Made by a program: the position numbers and the translations under genes. This document shows positions 36,730 through 45,703 of a stretch of 64,000 bases of DNA, in pieces. The DNA is from CAWBYL01 sp963793025 (GTDB lineage: Bacteria > Actinomycetota > Acidimicrobiia > Acidimicrobiales > Acidimicrobilacustridaceae). The stretch is from NCBI GenBank assembly GCA_963793025.1, contig CAWBYL010000006.1, forward strand, positions 992,001 through 1,056,000. Direction: 5' to 3'. The notes under the pieces were generated by a model. That model saw nothing but the letters and a program-made list of their open reading frames with translations. It was not told where the DNA came from and searched no databases. Every line of letters begins with the position of its first letter. Positions within the stretch are counted from its first letter, which is position 1.

Positions 36730-38829
36730 ATGACGACAGCCGAACAGGTCAAGACGTTCTGCCGCTTGTGCGAGGCGGGCTGTGGACTCGTCGCCACGGT
36801 GGAGGGCGGTCGTCTCAGCCTCCTCCGCGGTGACGACGACCACCCCGGGACCCAGGGCTACGCGTGCAGCAAGGGGATCCGGTCGGTCGACGTCCACCAC
36901 GACCCCGACCGGGTACGTCACCCGCAGCGTCGCACCGCCGAGGGCTTCGAGGACGTCTCGTGGGCCGACGCCATCGACGACGTGGCCGCCCGTCTCGAGG
37001 CCCTGATCGCCGAGCACGGTCCGCGCTCGGTCGGCGTCTACCTCGGGAACCCCAACGCCTTCAACGCCCTCGGGAGCGCCTCGGGCATGTACCTGGGGGC
37101 GATTCTCGGCACCGACCGGAAGTTCTCGGCCGTCACCCAGGACTGCGCGAACAAGTACGCCGCCGCCGAGATGCTCTACGGGACCATGTCGGTGAACCCC
37201 ATTCCCGACGCCGAGCACACCGACCTGCTGCTCTGGATCGGTTCCAACCCGCGCGTCTCGAAGTCGTCGTTCTTCAGCGTGGGTGACCCGATCAGGACCC
37301 TGCGCGGCGTGCGCGACCGCGGCGGCCGGGTGGTGTTCGTCGACCCTCGCCAGGTCGAGCCGCAGATCGGCGACACCCTGCAGATCCGCCCCGACACCGA
37401 CCCGTACCTCCTGGCCGCCATGCTCCACGAGATCCACCGCACGGTCGGGTTCGACCTCGGCGCCTTCGCCGGGCAGGTCGAGGGTCTCGACGACCTGGTG
37501 TCGTTCCTCGAGCCCTACTCGCCCGAGGCGGTGGCCGAGGTCGTGGGCGTGCCCGCCGACGCCATCGCCGCACTGGCGCGCGACTTCGCCGCCGCCGACG
37601 GGGCTTCGATCCATGCCTCCACCGGGCTCAACATGGGACGCCAGGGCGCGCTGGCCTACTGGCTCGTGCACATGCTCCTGTTGACCACGGGCAACCTCGA
37701 CCGGCCCGGTGGGAACTACCTCGCCGCCCGGGGCTTCCCGATGCCGTCGATGCCGGCCGACCGCACCATGGCGTCGTTCGAGGAGAGCCCCTGGGGTTCG
37801 TTCCGTCGCCCGGTCGGTTTCCTCCCGTCGGTGCTCCTGCCCCAGTACATCGACGCGGAGGAGGAGCCGCTCAAGGCCCTCATCGTGCTGGCCGGCAACC
37901 CGCTGCTCACGGTCGGCGGTGGGCCCGAGCTCGAGGCGGCGCTGCGGTCGCTCGACCTGCTCGTGATGGTCGACATCTACCGCAACGCCACCGGCGAGCT
38001 GGCCGACTACGTGCTCCCCGCCACCGACCAGTTCGAGCGCGAGGACCTCAACACGTTCGTCCAGGGCGTCCAGGGCAGCCCGTTCCTGCAGTGGTCGCCC
38101 AAGGTGGTCGAGACCGTCGGCGAGCAGCGCCAGGAGTGGGAGATCTTCGGAGATCTGCTGACCGCCATGGGTCGGCCCCCTCTGCTCGATCCGGAATCGG
38201 TCGATGACCCGATGGCGACCTTGTTCGACGCGGTCCTCGAGCCCGGCGGCGTCTCCGTCGGCGATCTGCGCGAGGCCGGGGGAGTGGTCGAGGTGTCCGA
38301 TCCCGGACCGGGCGGGTCCTTCGAGCGGGCCGGGGTCGAGCTCCCCATCCAGGTCGTCGCCGAGGGGTTGCGCCCGACTCTCGAGCGGGCCCATGCCCTC
38401 TTCGCCGAGCTGCGCGCCGAGGGCCCCGACCAGGTGAAGATGATCACCCGACGCACCCGCAACACGATCAACACTTGGCTCCACAACCTGCCGGCGGCCA
38501 CACCGGACCCTGCGGGGAACCCGTTGTGGATACACCCCGATCACGCGGCGGCGCTCGGTCTGGACGAGGGAGACCGTGTCGCCATCGGCAACGAGTGGGG
38601 CCACATCGAGGCGCCGACGCACTTCGACCCGGCGCTGCGCCCCGGCGTGGTGGCCATGACGCATGGCTACGGCAACGCCGACACCACCGGCATGCGCCGG
38701 GCACGCGAGCGCCCGGGCGTGAACGTCAACGCGCTGGCGCCGCACGGCCCGGGCACCTTCGACCCGGTCAGCAACATGGCCCAGGTGACGGGGATCGCCG
38801 TCGAGGTGCGGCCCGCGGCCGAAGGGTGA
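36730..38829 (+). CDS. Molybdopterin oxidoreductase (DMSO-reductase family)
   Basis: A 699-residue bis-MGD enzyme. The [4Fe-4S] ligands are C11, C14, C18 and C46 (CRLCEAGCG...GYACSKG). Central segments are GNPNAFNALGS, LLLWIGSNPRVS and VFVDPR; the C-terminal cofactor domain is complete (HPDHAAALGLDEGDRVAI, MTHGYGNADTTG). A Cys in TQDCANKY near residue 141 is a candidate molybdenum ligand. No signal peptide, so cytoplasmic. Full length for soluble formate-dehydrogenase/assimilatory-nitrate-reductase-like members, but its place in a CoA-catabolic cluster suggests an organic substrate such as a hydroxylation. ATG after GGAGGAG. Confidence 0.88.
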   Translation: MTTAEQVKTFCRLCEAGCGLVATVEGGRLSLLRGDDDHPGTQGYACSKGIRSVDVHHDPDRVRHPQRRTAEGFEDVSWADAIDDVAARLEALIAEHGPRSVGVYLGNPNAFNALGSASGMYLGAILGTDRKFSAVTQDCANKYAAAEMLYGTMSVNPIPDAEHTDLLLWIGSNPRVSKSSFFSVGDPIRTLRGVRDRGGRVVFVDPRQVEPQIGDTLQIRPDTDPYLLAAMLHEIHRTVGFDLGAFAGQVEGLDDLVSFLEPYSPEAVAEVVGVPADAIAALARDFAAADGASIHASTGLNMGRQGALAYWLVHMLLLTTGNLDRPGGNYLAARGFPMPSMPADRTMASFEESPWGSFRRPVGFLPSVLLPQYIDAEEEPLKALIVLAGNPLLTVGGGPELEAALRSLDLLVMVDIYRNATGELADYVLPATDQFEREDLNTFVQGVQGSPFLQWSPKVVETVGEQRQEWEIFGDLLTAMGRPPLLDPESVDDPMATLFDAVLEPGGVSVGDLREAGGVVEVSDPGPGGSFERAGVELPIQVVAEGLRPTLERAHALFAELRAEGPDQVKMITRRTRNTINTWLHNLPAATPDPAGNPLWIHPDHAAALGLDEGDRVAIGNEWGHIEAPTHFDPALRPGVVAMTHGYGNADTTGMRRARERPGVNVNALAPHGPGTFDPVSNMAQVTGIAVEVRPAAEG

Positions 38830-39006
38830 CCAGCCACCGCCGGCCGTCTCTCCCACCTCGATCTGCCGCTCGTGCCGCCTCGGCACCTGTGTCGATGAGC
38901 CGGCCGTCTCGCCGCCCCGCCATCGGCTCCGACCCATCGCCGCCGTCGAGTCGCACCCGATCGGCGACACCATCCACCCGAATCACCTCACATCGGAGCG
39001 AAGACG

Positions 39007-40197
39007 ATGACCGACCTCTACTGGGATCCCTTCACCCCCGAGCTGCGGGATGACCCGTACCCGCTCTGGAAGCGTCTCCGGGACGAAGCGCCGGCCTGGT
39101 ACAACGAGCGCCTCGACTTCTGGGCCATCACGCGGTTCCACGACATCGAGGTGGCCTTCAAGGACTGGGAGACCTACGGCTCCGCCCACGGCACGACGCT
39201 CGAGGGGATGTCCGAGCAGCCCAGCAGCGAGGGCGGCCTGATCATCTCGCTCGACCCACCCCGGCACACGATGCTGCGCAAGCTGGTCTCCCGATCGTTC
39301 ACCGGACGGCGACTGGCGGTGATGGAAGCGACGATCAGGAGCGTGTGCGCCGACCTGCTCGACCCGCACATGGGCAGCGCCGGGTTCGACTACGTGCAGG
39401 AGTTCTCGGCCATCCTCCCGCCCACGATCATCGCCTCGATGCTCGGCGTCCCCGAGGCCGACAAGGAGCGGTTGCGTCCTGTGGTCGACGACGTCTTCCA
39501 CATCGAGGAGGGCGTCGGCACGGCCAACGCCGTCGCCCACACGGCGCTGTTCACGCTGCGCCAGTACCTCCGCGAGCAGTTCGTGGAACGGCGCACCACG
39601 CCTCGCGACGACATGATGACCGACCTCGTGAACGAGCAGATCACCGACGAGAGCGGTGTCGTGCGCGGGCTCACCGACGACGAGCTGGCCGACTTCGGCC
39701 TCCTGCTCTTCGCGGCGGGCAGCGAGACGGTGGCCCGCCACCTGGGCTGGGTGGCGGCCCTGCTCGACGAGTTCCCCGACCAGCGGGCCGAGCTGGCCGG
39801 GGACCTCTCCCTCGTCCCGAACGCCATCGAGGAGATCCTCCGCATGGAGGCGCCCTCGCCGGTCAACGCCCGCTGGGTGAACCACGACGTCGAGCTCCAC
39901 GGCTCGTCCATCCCGGCCGGCTCGAGGGTGATCCTGGTGAACGGATCGGCCAACCGCGACGAGCGCAGGTACGCCGATCCGAATGCCCTCGACATCCACC
40001 GCAAGGTCGAACTGCACCTCACCTTCGGCTACGGGATCCACTTCTGCCTCGGCGCGGCCCTGGCCCGTCTCGAGGGGCGGATCGGCCTCGAGGAGACCCT
40101 CAAGCGGTGGCCCACGTGGGAGGTCGACCGCGACCGTGCGGAGTTGTTGTACACCAGCACGGTGCGCGGCCCCCACAAGCTCCCGATCAACGTCTGA
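39007..40197 (+). CDS. Cytochrome P450
   Basis: A 396-residue P450: SLDPPRHTMLRKLV, I-helix AAGSETVARH (second Thr of the usual pair replaced by Val), ExxR in EEILRM, and heme loop FGYGIHFCLGAALARLE with Cys near residue 347. Same general class as the P450 at 29475. ATG follows CGGAG. It lies 177 bases after the molybdopterin gene, without any operator copy in between, and its stop overlaps the CoA-transferase start by one base. Confidence 0.92.
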   Translation: MTDLYWDPFTPELRDDPYPLWKRLRDEAPAWYNERLDFWAITRFHDIEVAFKDWETYGSAHGTTLEGMSEQPSSEGGLIISLDPPRHTMLRKLVSRSFTGRRLAVMEATIRSVCADLLDPHMGSAGFDYVQEFSAILPPTIIASMLGVPEADKERLRPVVDDVFHIEEGVGTANAVAHTALFTLRQYLREQFVERRTTPRDDMMTDLVNEQITDESGVVRGLTDDELADFGLLLFAAGSETVARHLGWVAALLDEFPDQRAELAGDLSLVPNAIEEILRMEAPSPVNARWVNHDVELHGSSIPAGSRVILVNGSANRDERRYADPNALDIHRKVELHLTFGYGIHFCLGAALARLEGRIGLEETLKRWPTWEVDRDRAELLYTSTVRGPHKLPINV

Positions 40198-42410
40198 TGC
40201 TCGACGGCGTGCGGGTGCTCGATCGCACCACCGAGATCGCCGGCCCCTACTGCACGAAACTGCTGGCCGACGCCGGCGCCGACGTGGTGAAGGTGGAACC
40301 GCCGGGAGGCGACCCGCTCCGGCGATGGCGATCGGGCGCGCTGTTCGAGTTCCTCAACACCTCGAAGCGGTCCGTGCTCGACGAGGGTGACCTTCTGGCC
40401 GGGTCGGACATCCTGGTGGTCGGCGAGCGGGTCGATGTGGCGTCGTTGCGGGCGACCCACCCTGCGCTGGTCGTCGTGACCATCACCCCGTTCGGCTGCG
40501 ACGGGCCGTGGGCCGACCGCCCGGCCACCGAGTTCACCCTCCAGGCCCTCTGTGGCTCGATCGGTCACCGGGGCGACCCCGACGGGCCGCCGCTCGCCGC
40601 GGGTGGTCGCGTCGGCGAGTACGAGTCGGGCACCTACGCCGCGCTGGCCGCGCTGGCCGCGCTACGGGTCGCGGAGCGCACCGGTCACGGCGACCACGTC
40701 GACGTGGCCCTGCTCGACGCCATGGCCGTCACCATGGCGACGTATCCGTCCATCTACGCCGAGATGATGGGATGGGCGCCGGTGCAGGGAACCGGGCGCG
40801 TCATCGAGGTGCCGTCGATCGAGCCCAGCTCCGACGGGTTCGTGGTGTTCACCACCAACAGCGCCCAGCAGTTCCAGGACTTCATGGTCCTGATCGACCG
40901 GGCCGACCTCCTGGCCGACGAGAGCCTGGCCATGGCCGCCACCCGCTTCGCCCGTCGACGCGAGTTCCTCGGCCTCGTCCACGAGTACACCACCGAGCAC
41001 ACCTCGGCCGAGCTGTTGGAGAAGGCCGCGCTGTTCCGGGTGCCCGCCGGGCCGGTCGGCAACGGTGCCACCGTCACCACGTTCGACCAGTTCGTCGAGC
41101 GAGACGTCTACGTGACGTCGCCGACCGGACGCTTCCGCCAGCCGCGCGTGCCCTACCGGATCGAGGGCCTGACCCCGCGGCCGTTCGAGGTCCCACCGAC
41201 GGTGGGGGAGCACGATGGTGCGGTCGCCTGGGAGCCTCGACCCGACCGGGAGCGCACCGAGTGGTCGATGCCGCTCGAGGGGGTGCGCGTCCTCGACTGC
41301 ACGGCGTGGTGGGCGGGTCCGTCGGGACCGCACGTGCTGGCCTGCCTCGGGGCCGACGTGATCAAGGTCGAGTCCAACGGGCGCCCCGACCTCATGCGCC
41401 TGGCCGGCGCCAAGCCCCCGACCGAGCCCGACTGGTGGGAGTGGGGCGGCGTGTTCCACGGCGTGAACAACGGCAAGCGGGGGGTCGCCATCGATCTCAC
41501 CGCACCCGACGGCCGAGCGGCGTTCGAGGAGCTGGTGAAGACCGCCGACCTGCTCGTCGAGAACTACACGCCCCGGGTGATGGAGCAGTTCGGTCTGGGC
41601 TGGGACCGTATCCACGAACTGAATCCCGACGTGGTGATGGTGCGGATGCCGGCGTTCGGTCTCGACGGGCCCTGGCGGGAGCGGGGTGGGTTCGCCCAGA
41701 CGATGGAGTCCATCTCCGGCATGGCGTGGGTCACCGGCACCGAGGAGGGCCCGCCGGTGCTGGTGCGCGGCGCCTGCGACCCGCTGGCCGGAATGCACGC
41801 CATGTTCGCCACGCTGCTGGCCCTGCGCGCCGGTGGCGGCCGCCTGGTCGAGAGCATCATGGTCGAGGCCGCGCTCAACGCGGCCGCCGAGCAGGTCGTG
41901 GAGTACGACGCCTCCGGCGAGCTGCTCACCCGCCGGGGGAACCGCGGGGGCCCGGGGGTGGTCCAGAACCTCTATCCGTGCTCGGGACCCGACACCTGGA
42001 TCGCCATCGCCGCCGCCGACGACGAGCAGCGGGCGGCCCTGCGCGAGCTCGTCGGCGGTGTCGACGACGACGTCGTGGCCGCCTACTGCGCCTCGCGCGA
42101 CGCCGCGGTCCTGGCCGAGCAGTTGATGCAGGCCGGAGTCCCCGCCGGGGCCGTCATCCCGGCCCGTGACGTGGCCAAGAACCCTCAGCTGCGCCACCGC
42201 GGCCTGTTCGAGATGGCCGACCACCCGGTCGTCGGGCATCGCGAGATGGTGATGCTCCCCTTCCGGATGAGCCGTGTCCCCCACTGGCTGACCCGACCGG
42301 CCCCGACCATCGGCCAGCACAACGACGAGGTCCTCGAGCCGGTCCTCGGGCGCGAGGAGCTGCAACGGCTCCGGACCCTCGGTGTCGTGGGTGAGGGCCT
42401 CAGGTCGTGA
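40197..42410 (+). CDS. Tandem-domain CaiB/BaiF (class III) CoA-transferase
   Basis: A 737-residue protein with two CoA-transferase III domains (about 1-350 and 360-737), starting MLDGVRVLDR and, in the second, LEGVRVLDCTAWWAG; each has GADVVKVE or GADVIKVE. The first domain keeps the catalytic Asp context (GHGDHVDVALLDA). In the second the same place reads GGRLVESIMVEA, Glu for Asp. So domain 1 is probably catalytic and domain 2 structural or altered. Paralogue of the protein at 14312. Last gene of the ligase-led operon. Confidence 0.9.
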   Translation: MLDGVRVLDRTTEIAGPYCTKLLADAGADVVKVEPPGGDPLRRWRSGALFEFLNTSKRSVLDEGDLLAGSDILVVGERVDVASLRATHPALVVVTITPFGCDGPWADRPATEFTLQALCGSIGHRGDPDGPPLAAGGRVGEYESGTYAALAALAALRVAERTGHGDHVDVALLDAMAVTMATYPSIYAEMMGWAPVQGTGRVIEVPSIEPSSDGFVVFTTNSAQQFQDFMVLIDRADLLADESLAMAATRFARRREFLGLVHEYTTEHTSAELLEKAALFRVPAGPVGNGATVTTFDQFVERDVYVTSPTGRFRQPRVPYRIEGLTPRPFEVPPTVGEHDGAVAWEPRPDRERTEWSMPLEGVRVLDCTAWWAGPSGPHVLACLGADVIKVESNGRPDLMRLAGAKPPTEPDWWEWGGVFHGVNNGKRGVAIDLTAPDGRAAFEELVKTADLLVENYTPRVMEQFGLGWDRIHELNPDVVMVRMPAFGLDGPWRERGGFAQTMESISGMAWVTGTEEGPPVLVRGACDPLAGMHAMFATLLALRAGGGRLVESIMVEAALNAAAEQVVEYDASGELLTRRGNRGGPGVVQNLYPCSGPDTWIAIAAADDEQRAALRELVGGVDDDVVAAYCASRDAAVLAEQLMQAGVPAGAVIPARDVAKNPQLRHRGLFEMADHPVVGHREMVMLPFRMSRVPHWLTRPAPTIGQHNDEVLEPVLGREELQRLRTLGVVGEGLRS

Positions 42411-42420
42411 CGGGCCCGCG

Positions 42421-43568
42421 TCAGCGAGAGAGGATCGTCACCGCTGCGGTACCCGGAGCGCCGTAGACCTGGGCGTAGCCGACCCGCGGCTCGACCGGCC
42501 ACCTGCCGGTCCCCGGCCTGACCACGCAGCTGCAGCACGAGCTCGTGCATCTGCCGCAGGCCCGAGGCCCCGATCGGCTCGCCGTTGGCGATCAGCCCGC
42601 CGTCGGTGTTGACCGGCATGGGGCCGTCGATCTCGGTGGCTCCGTCGGCGACGAGCTTCTCCTGCTCGCCGTCGGCGCAGAAGCCGTTCTCGGCCATGTG
42701 GATGATCTCGGCGCCGGAGTCGGTGTCCTGGAGCTGGATGACGTCGACGTCCTCGGGTCCGATGCCGGCCTGCTCGTACGCGGCCCGCGAGGCGTACACC
42801 GTGGGGCTGTGGTCCTCCTCGACGGCGGCCCAGCTGGTGTTGACCTCGTAGGCGCCGTAGTTGCGGGTACGGATCTGCGGACGCCTTCACGAACACCGGC
42901 GTGTCGGTGTAGCGGTGGGCGATGTCAGCCCGGCACATCACGACGGCGGCGGCTCCTTCGTCGGGAGCGCAGAACATCGAGGCGGTCAGCGGGTGGTTGA
43001 GCATCGGCGCGGCGAGGATCTCCTCCTCGGGGACCGCCTTGCGCCGGAAGGCCTTCGGGTTGAGCGAGCCGTTGCGGTAGTTCTTGGCCGCCACCTTGGC
43101 GAGGGTCTCCGAGGAGATGCCGTGGTCGTGCATGTAGCGGTTGATCTTCATGCCGAAGAACTTGGTGGTGACGTACTGACCGTTGTCGGCGTACCACATG
43201 GGCATGTTGACGAGCGTGGGATCGACCTTGAACGAGCCTCGCGGGTGCTTGTCGAGGCCGACGGCCACGCCGATGTCACCGACGCCGGCGCGGATGGCGT
43301 TGGCCGTCTGCTGGATGGCGCTGGCCGCAGTGGCACAGGCGTTGAACACGTTCATGAAGGGGATGCCGGTGAGCCCGAGCAACCCGGTGAGCGGGTCGGT
43401 CTGGGCGACCTCCCAGCTGCCGCCGAAGGCGAACTGGACGTCGGGCCAGGCCACGCCGGCGTCGTCGAGGGCCAGGTCGACGGCCTCGGCTCCCATCTGG
43501 AAGGCCGTCTTGTCGCCGAACCGGCCGAAGGGGTGCAGGCCGACCCCGATGATCGCAACGTCGTCCAT
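42421..43568 (-). CDS. Thiolase-like lipid-transfer protein, frameshifted twice
   Basis: Thiolase-superfamily protein of the SCP-x-like type. ATG 43568 follows GAGGAG. Frame 1 gives MDDVAIIGVGLHPFGRFGD, the nucleophile region FNACATAASA and NHPLTASMFCAPDEGAAAVV. After a break at 42869-42884, frame 2 gives NYGAYEV, DVIQLQDT, HMAENGFC and NTDGGLIANGEPIGASGLRQ. After a second break at 42486-42497, frame 3 gives GYAQVYGAPGTAAVTILSR and the stop at 42421. The span is two bases over a multiple of three, that is one extra base per break; repaired length about 382. Partner of the DUF35 protein upstream; expected to act in retro-aldol or thiolytic chain shortening. Confidence 0.82.
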
Positions 43569-43577
43569 CTCGACTCC

Positions 43578-44015
43578 TCAGTTGGTCCCGGCGGCGCCGC
43601 CGACGACGGGCGCGAAGGCGAAGGTCATGATCTCGGTGCCCTCGTCGTCCTCGTAGAACGGGATGATCCGCAGCTCGACCTCCATGTCGAACTCGAGCTC
43701 GGCCGGGTCACACGTGGTGAGCTTGGCCTCGACCCGGACGATGTCGTCGAGCTGCACCAGACCGACGCCGAAGGGCTCGAACCGGGCGCCCGTCTCGTCC
43801 CCGGCGTAGGGCACGACCGGCGGGTAGCCCTGCGTCGTCCACGACACCAGGGTGCCCCGGGTGGGGAGCAGGAGCTCCGACATCGTCGATCGACCGCACC
43901 GGGGGCAGCGGGTCTCCACCGGGAACGTGGTCGCCCCGCAGTCGTCACACCGGCTCCCGATTAGCTGGGGCGTCTCGGATGGCCACGTGAACACCTCGGC
44001 CAGCGCCTTCTGCAT
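43578..44015 (-). CDS. Zn-ribbon OB-fold (DUF35) partner of thiolase
   Basis: A 145-residue protein with an N-terminal zinc ribbon (CDDCGATTFPVETRCPRCG) and an OB-fold (GTLVSWTTQGYPP, then DPAELEFDMEVEL). DUF35 proteins pair with thiolase-like proteins or aldolases; here the thiolase gene follows after 9 bases. ATG 44015 (MQKALAEVF) is chosen because GAGGAT lies 6 bases before it; a second ATG at 44036 has a poorer site. Confidence 0.88.
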   Translation of the reverse strand: MQKALAEVFTWPSETPQLIGSRCDDCGATTFPVETRCPRCGRSTMSELLLPTRGTLVSWTTQGYPPVVPYAGDETGARFEPFGVGLVQLDDIVRVEAKLTTCDPAELEFDMEVELRIIPFYEDDEGTEIMTFAFAPVVGGAAGTN

Positions 44016-44102
44016 GGGTGATCCTCGGTTGTTCATGTCTCGGCGGGTACGACGTGGATCGCCGGCGACCACGTCCGGCGTCGATCGGTGGCCTGCTGCT
44101 CA

Positions 44103-44118
44103 ATCCATCTACATCTTT
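44103..44118. promoter_or_regulatory. CATCTAGATG operator, site 5
   Basis: ATCCATCTACATCTTT, 12 of 16 matches, 87 bases upstream of the DUF35 gene that leads the thiolase unit on the minus strand. Confidence 0.5.
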
Positions 44119-44195
44119 ACATTTCCCCAGGGGGGATGGCGAGCGCGCCGGTCGGGCCGGGCGAGGCCTCGGCCACCCCGGCGGGGGCGCTCCCC

Positions 44196-44765
44196 TCAGC
44201 AGGTGATGTCGACAGTCGCCTCCGACTCGGCACCGTGAGGCTCGTTGGGCCCGATCGGCTTCATGGTGAGCGTGCCCGACACGTGGCCACCGTCCACGGT
44301 GAGGGCCATGGTGTCGGTCACGTCCGTGTAGATCAGCTCGGCGTTCTTGCCGTTCTCATCGAACTGGCCCTCGAGCGTGGCGATCTCCGAGATGGTCTCC
44401 TCGTCGAAGCCGGCCCGGTTGAACGAGGCGTGGAAGGCGCCGTCAGCCGTCTTCCCGAAGATGTCGTAGCCATTCTCCACCAGGAACGCGTCATCGTTCT
44501 CCGAGGTGTCGCACGTCGACATCTCGAACGTGTACACGGTGCCGTCGGCCATCGTGAGCGTGCCGGTCCCGTCTCCGCTGGCGCTGCTGGCGCCTTCGTC
44601 GGGTCCCCCTGACTCGCCGCCGGCGTCCACGGTGCTGGGGGAGTCGTCGCCCGGCGGGGGAGAGGCGTCCGAACCGGCGTCGGACGAGCAGGCCGCGAAT
44701 CCGACGCTGAGGACGGCGGCGACGATGACGAAACGGATCCTGGCGATACGTGGATGACGACTCAT
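44196..44765 (-). CDS. Putative secreted lipoprotein
   Basis: A 189-residue protein with a lipoprotein signal: basic start SRHPRIARIRF, hydrophobic VIVAAVLSVGF and lipobox FAAC at about residue 27. A low-complexity Ser/Gly/Asp linker follows, then a beta-rich domain (TLTMADGTVYTFEMSTCDTSE...SGTLTMKPIGP) ending in a Cys. No family assigned. Its ATG overlaps the divergent LuxR start by two bases, so one of the two starts may be wrong. Confidence 0.65.
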   Translation of the reverse strand: MSRHPRIARIRFVIVAAVLSVGFAACSSDAGSDASPPPGDDSPSTVDAGGESGGPDEGASSASGDGTGTLTMADGTVYTFEMSTCDTSENDDAFLVENGYDIFGKTADGAFHASFNRAGFDEETISEIATLEGQFDENGKNAELIYTDVTDTMALTVDGGHVSGTLTMKPIGPNEPHGAESEATVDITC

Positions 44766-45657
44766 GACGGGGTTTGCTTCGGATTGGCCCATGTCGCCAC
44801 GGTGTCCGGTGGGGGAAGAACTGCCATACGTGCTCAAACCGGTCTACGACCGCCTGGCTCACCAGCATCCGTTGATCCGTGAGTCCCAATCGCGACCAAG
44901 GGTCGGGGCGCGGCGGTTCTGTGATGTCCCGGGTCGACCAGTCACCGAGTCGGACCTGTACCGCGAGTTCTACGAGCCGTTCGGGATTCGGTACCAGATG
45001 GTCATCCAGCTCCCGTCGCCCCCGGATGTCGTGGTGGGATACGCGTTCAACCGAAGCTCGGCCGACGGCGAGTTCAGCGACCGTGACGTGGCTGTCCTGA
45101 ACGCGCTGGAAGCTCACCTGGCGATGCACCATCGCCGCATCGTCGATGTCGAACGAGCGGAGGCCATGGCGAGCGAGGTCGATCGACGAGGGGGCTGGAC
45201 GGTTCTGACGGCCCGATCGGACGGCGTCGTCGAGTCGTCGTCGCGCTCCCCGTCACCGGCCCTCGGTCGGGAGGGTCGGATCCCGTCGGACGTCAGCGAC
45301 CTCCTGCCCACCGCCGGTGACCTTCCGTGTGAGCCGGCCAGCCACGACGTCACGATCGGCGACGAACGGTGGCGGTGGGTGGTGCATCCGGTGTCGGTCG
45401 GTCCCACCGTGCTCCTGGTCCGCCGCCTGGACGACGAGACGGCCGCGGCATCGTCGCTCCTCGATCTCGGTCTCACACCACGGCAGGCCGAGGTGGCGAT
45501 CGAGCTGGCCCGGTCGGGCGGCACGAACGTCCAGTTGGCCCGATCGCTGGACATCTCCGAGGGCACGGTGAAGAAGCACCTCGAGCCGGTGTTCCGAGCG
45601 CTGAGTGTCGACAGCCGGGCGGCCGCGGTCGCCGCCCTCCGATCGGTGGTGGGCTGA
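44764..45657 (+). CDS. LuxR-family transcriptional regulator, N terminus short
   Basis: A 297-residue protein with a C-terminal LuxR helix-turn-helix (GLTPRQAEVAIELA...LDISEGTVKKHLEPVFRAL). The preceding GAF-like region starts in the middle of the usual domain (PVYDRLAHQHPLIR, DLYREFYEPFGI), so about 50-70 N-terminal residues seen in full-length relatives are missing. An in-frame stop lies 7 bases before the ATG, so no longer start exists. It may be a truncated gene, or the region upstream was replaced by the lipoprotein gene. Candidate regulator of the island, without direct evidence. Confidence 0.7.
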   Translation: MTGFASDWPMSPRCPVGEELPYVLKPVYDRLAHQHPLIRESQSRPRVGARRFCDVPGRPVTESDLYREFYEPFGIRYQMVIQLPSPPDVVVGYAFNRSSADGEFSDRDVAVLNALEAHLAMHHRRIVDVERAEAMASEVDRRGGWTVLTARSDGVVESSSRSPSPALGREGRIPSDVSDLLPTAGDLPCEPASHDVTIGDERWRWVVHPVSVGPTVLLVRRLDDETAAASSLLDLGLTPRQAEVAIELARSGGTNVQLARSLDISEGTVKKHLEPVFRALSVDSRAAAVAALRSVVG

Positions 45658-45668
45658 ACCCGCAGGAC

Positions 45669-45693
45669 GTGAGCGGCGGTCGGGGACGCTCAC
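45669..45693. terminator. Hairpin between LuxR and amidohydrolase genes
   Basis: GTGAGCG and CGCTCAC form a perfect 7-base stem around an 11-base G-rich loop in the 46-base gap between two convergent genes. No U-tract; function as a bidirectional terminator is plausible. Confidence 0.4.
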
Positions 45694-45703
45694 CGGGACG
45701 GGG

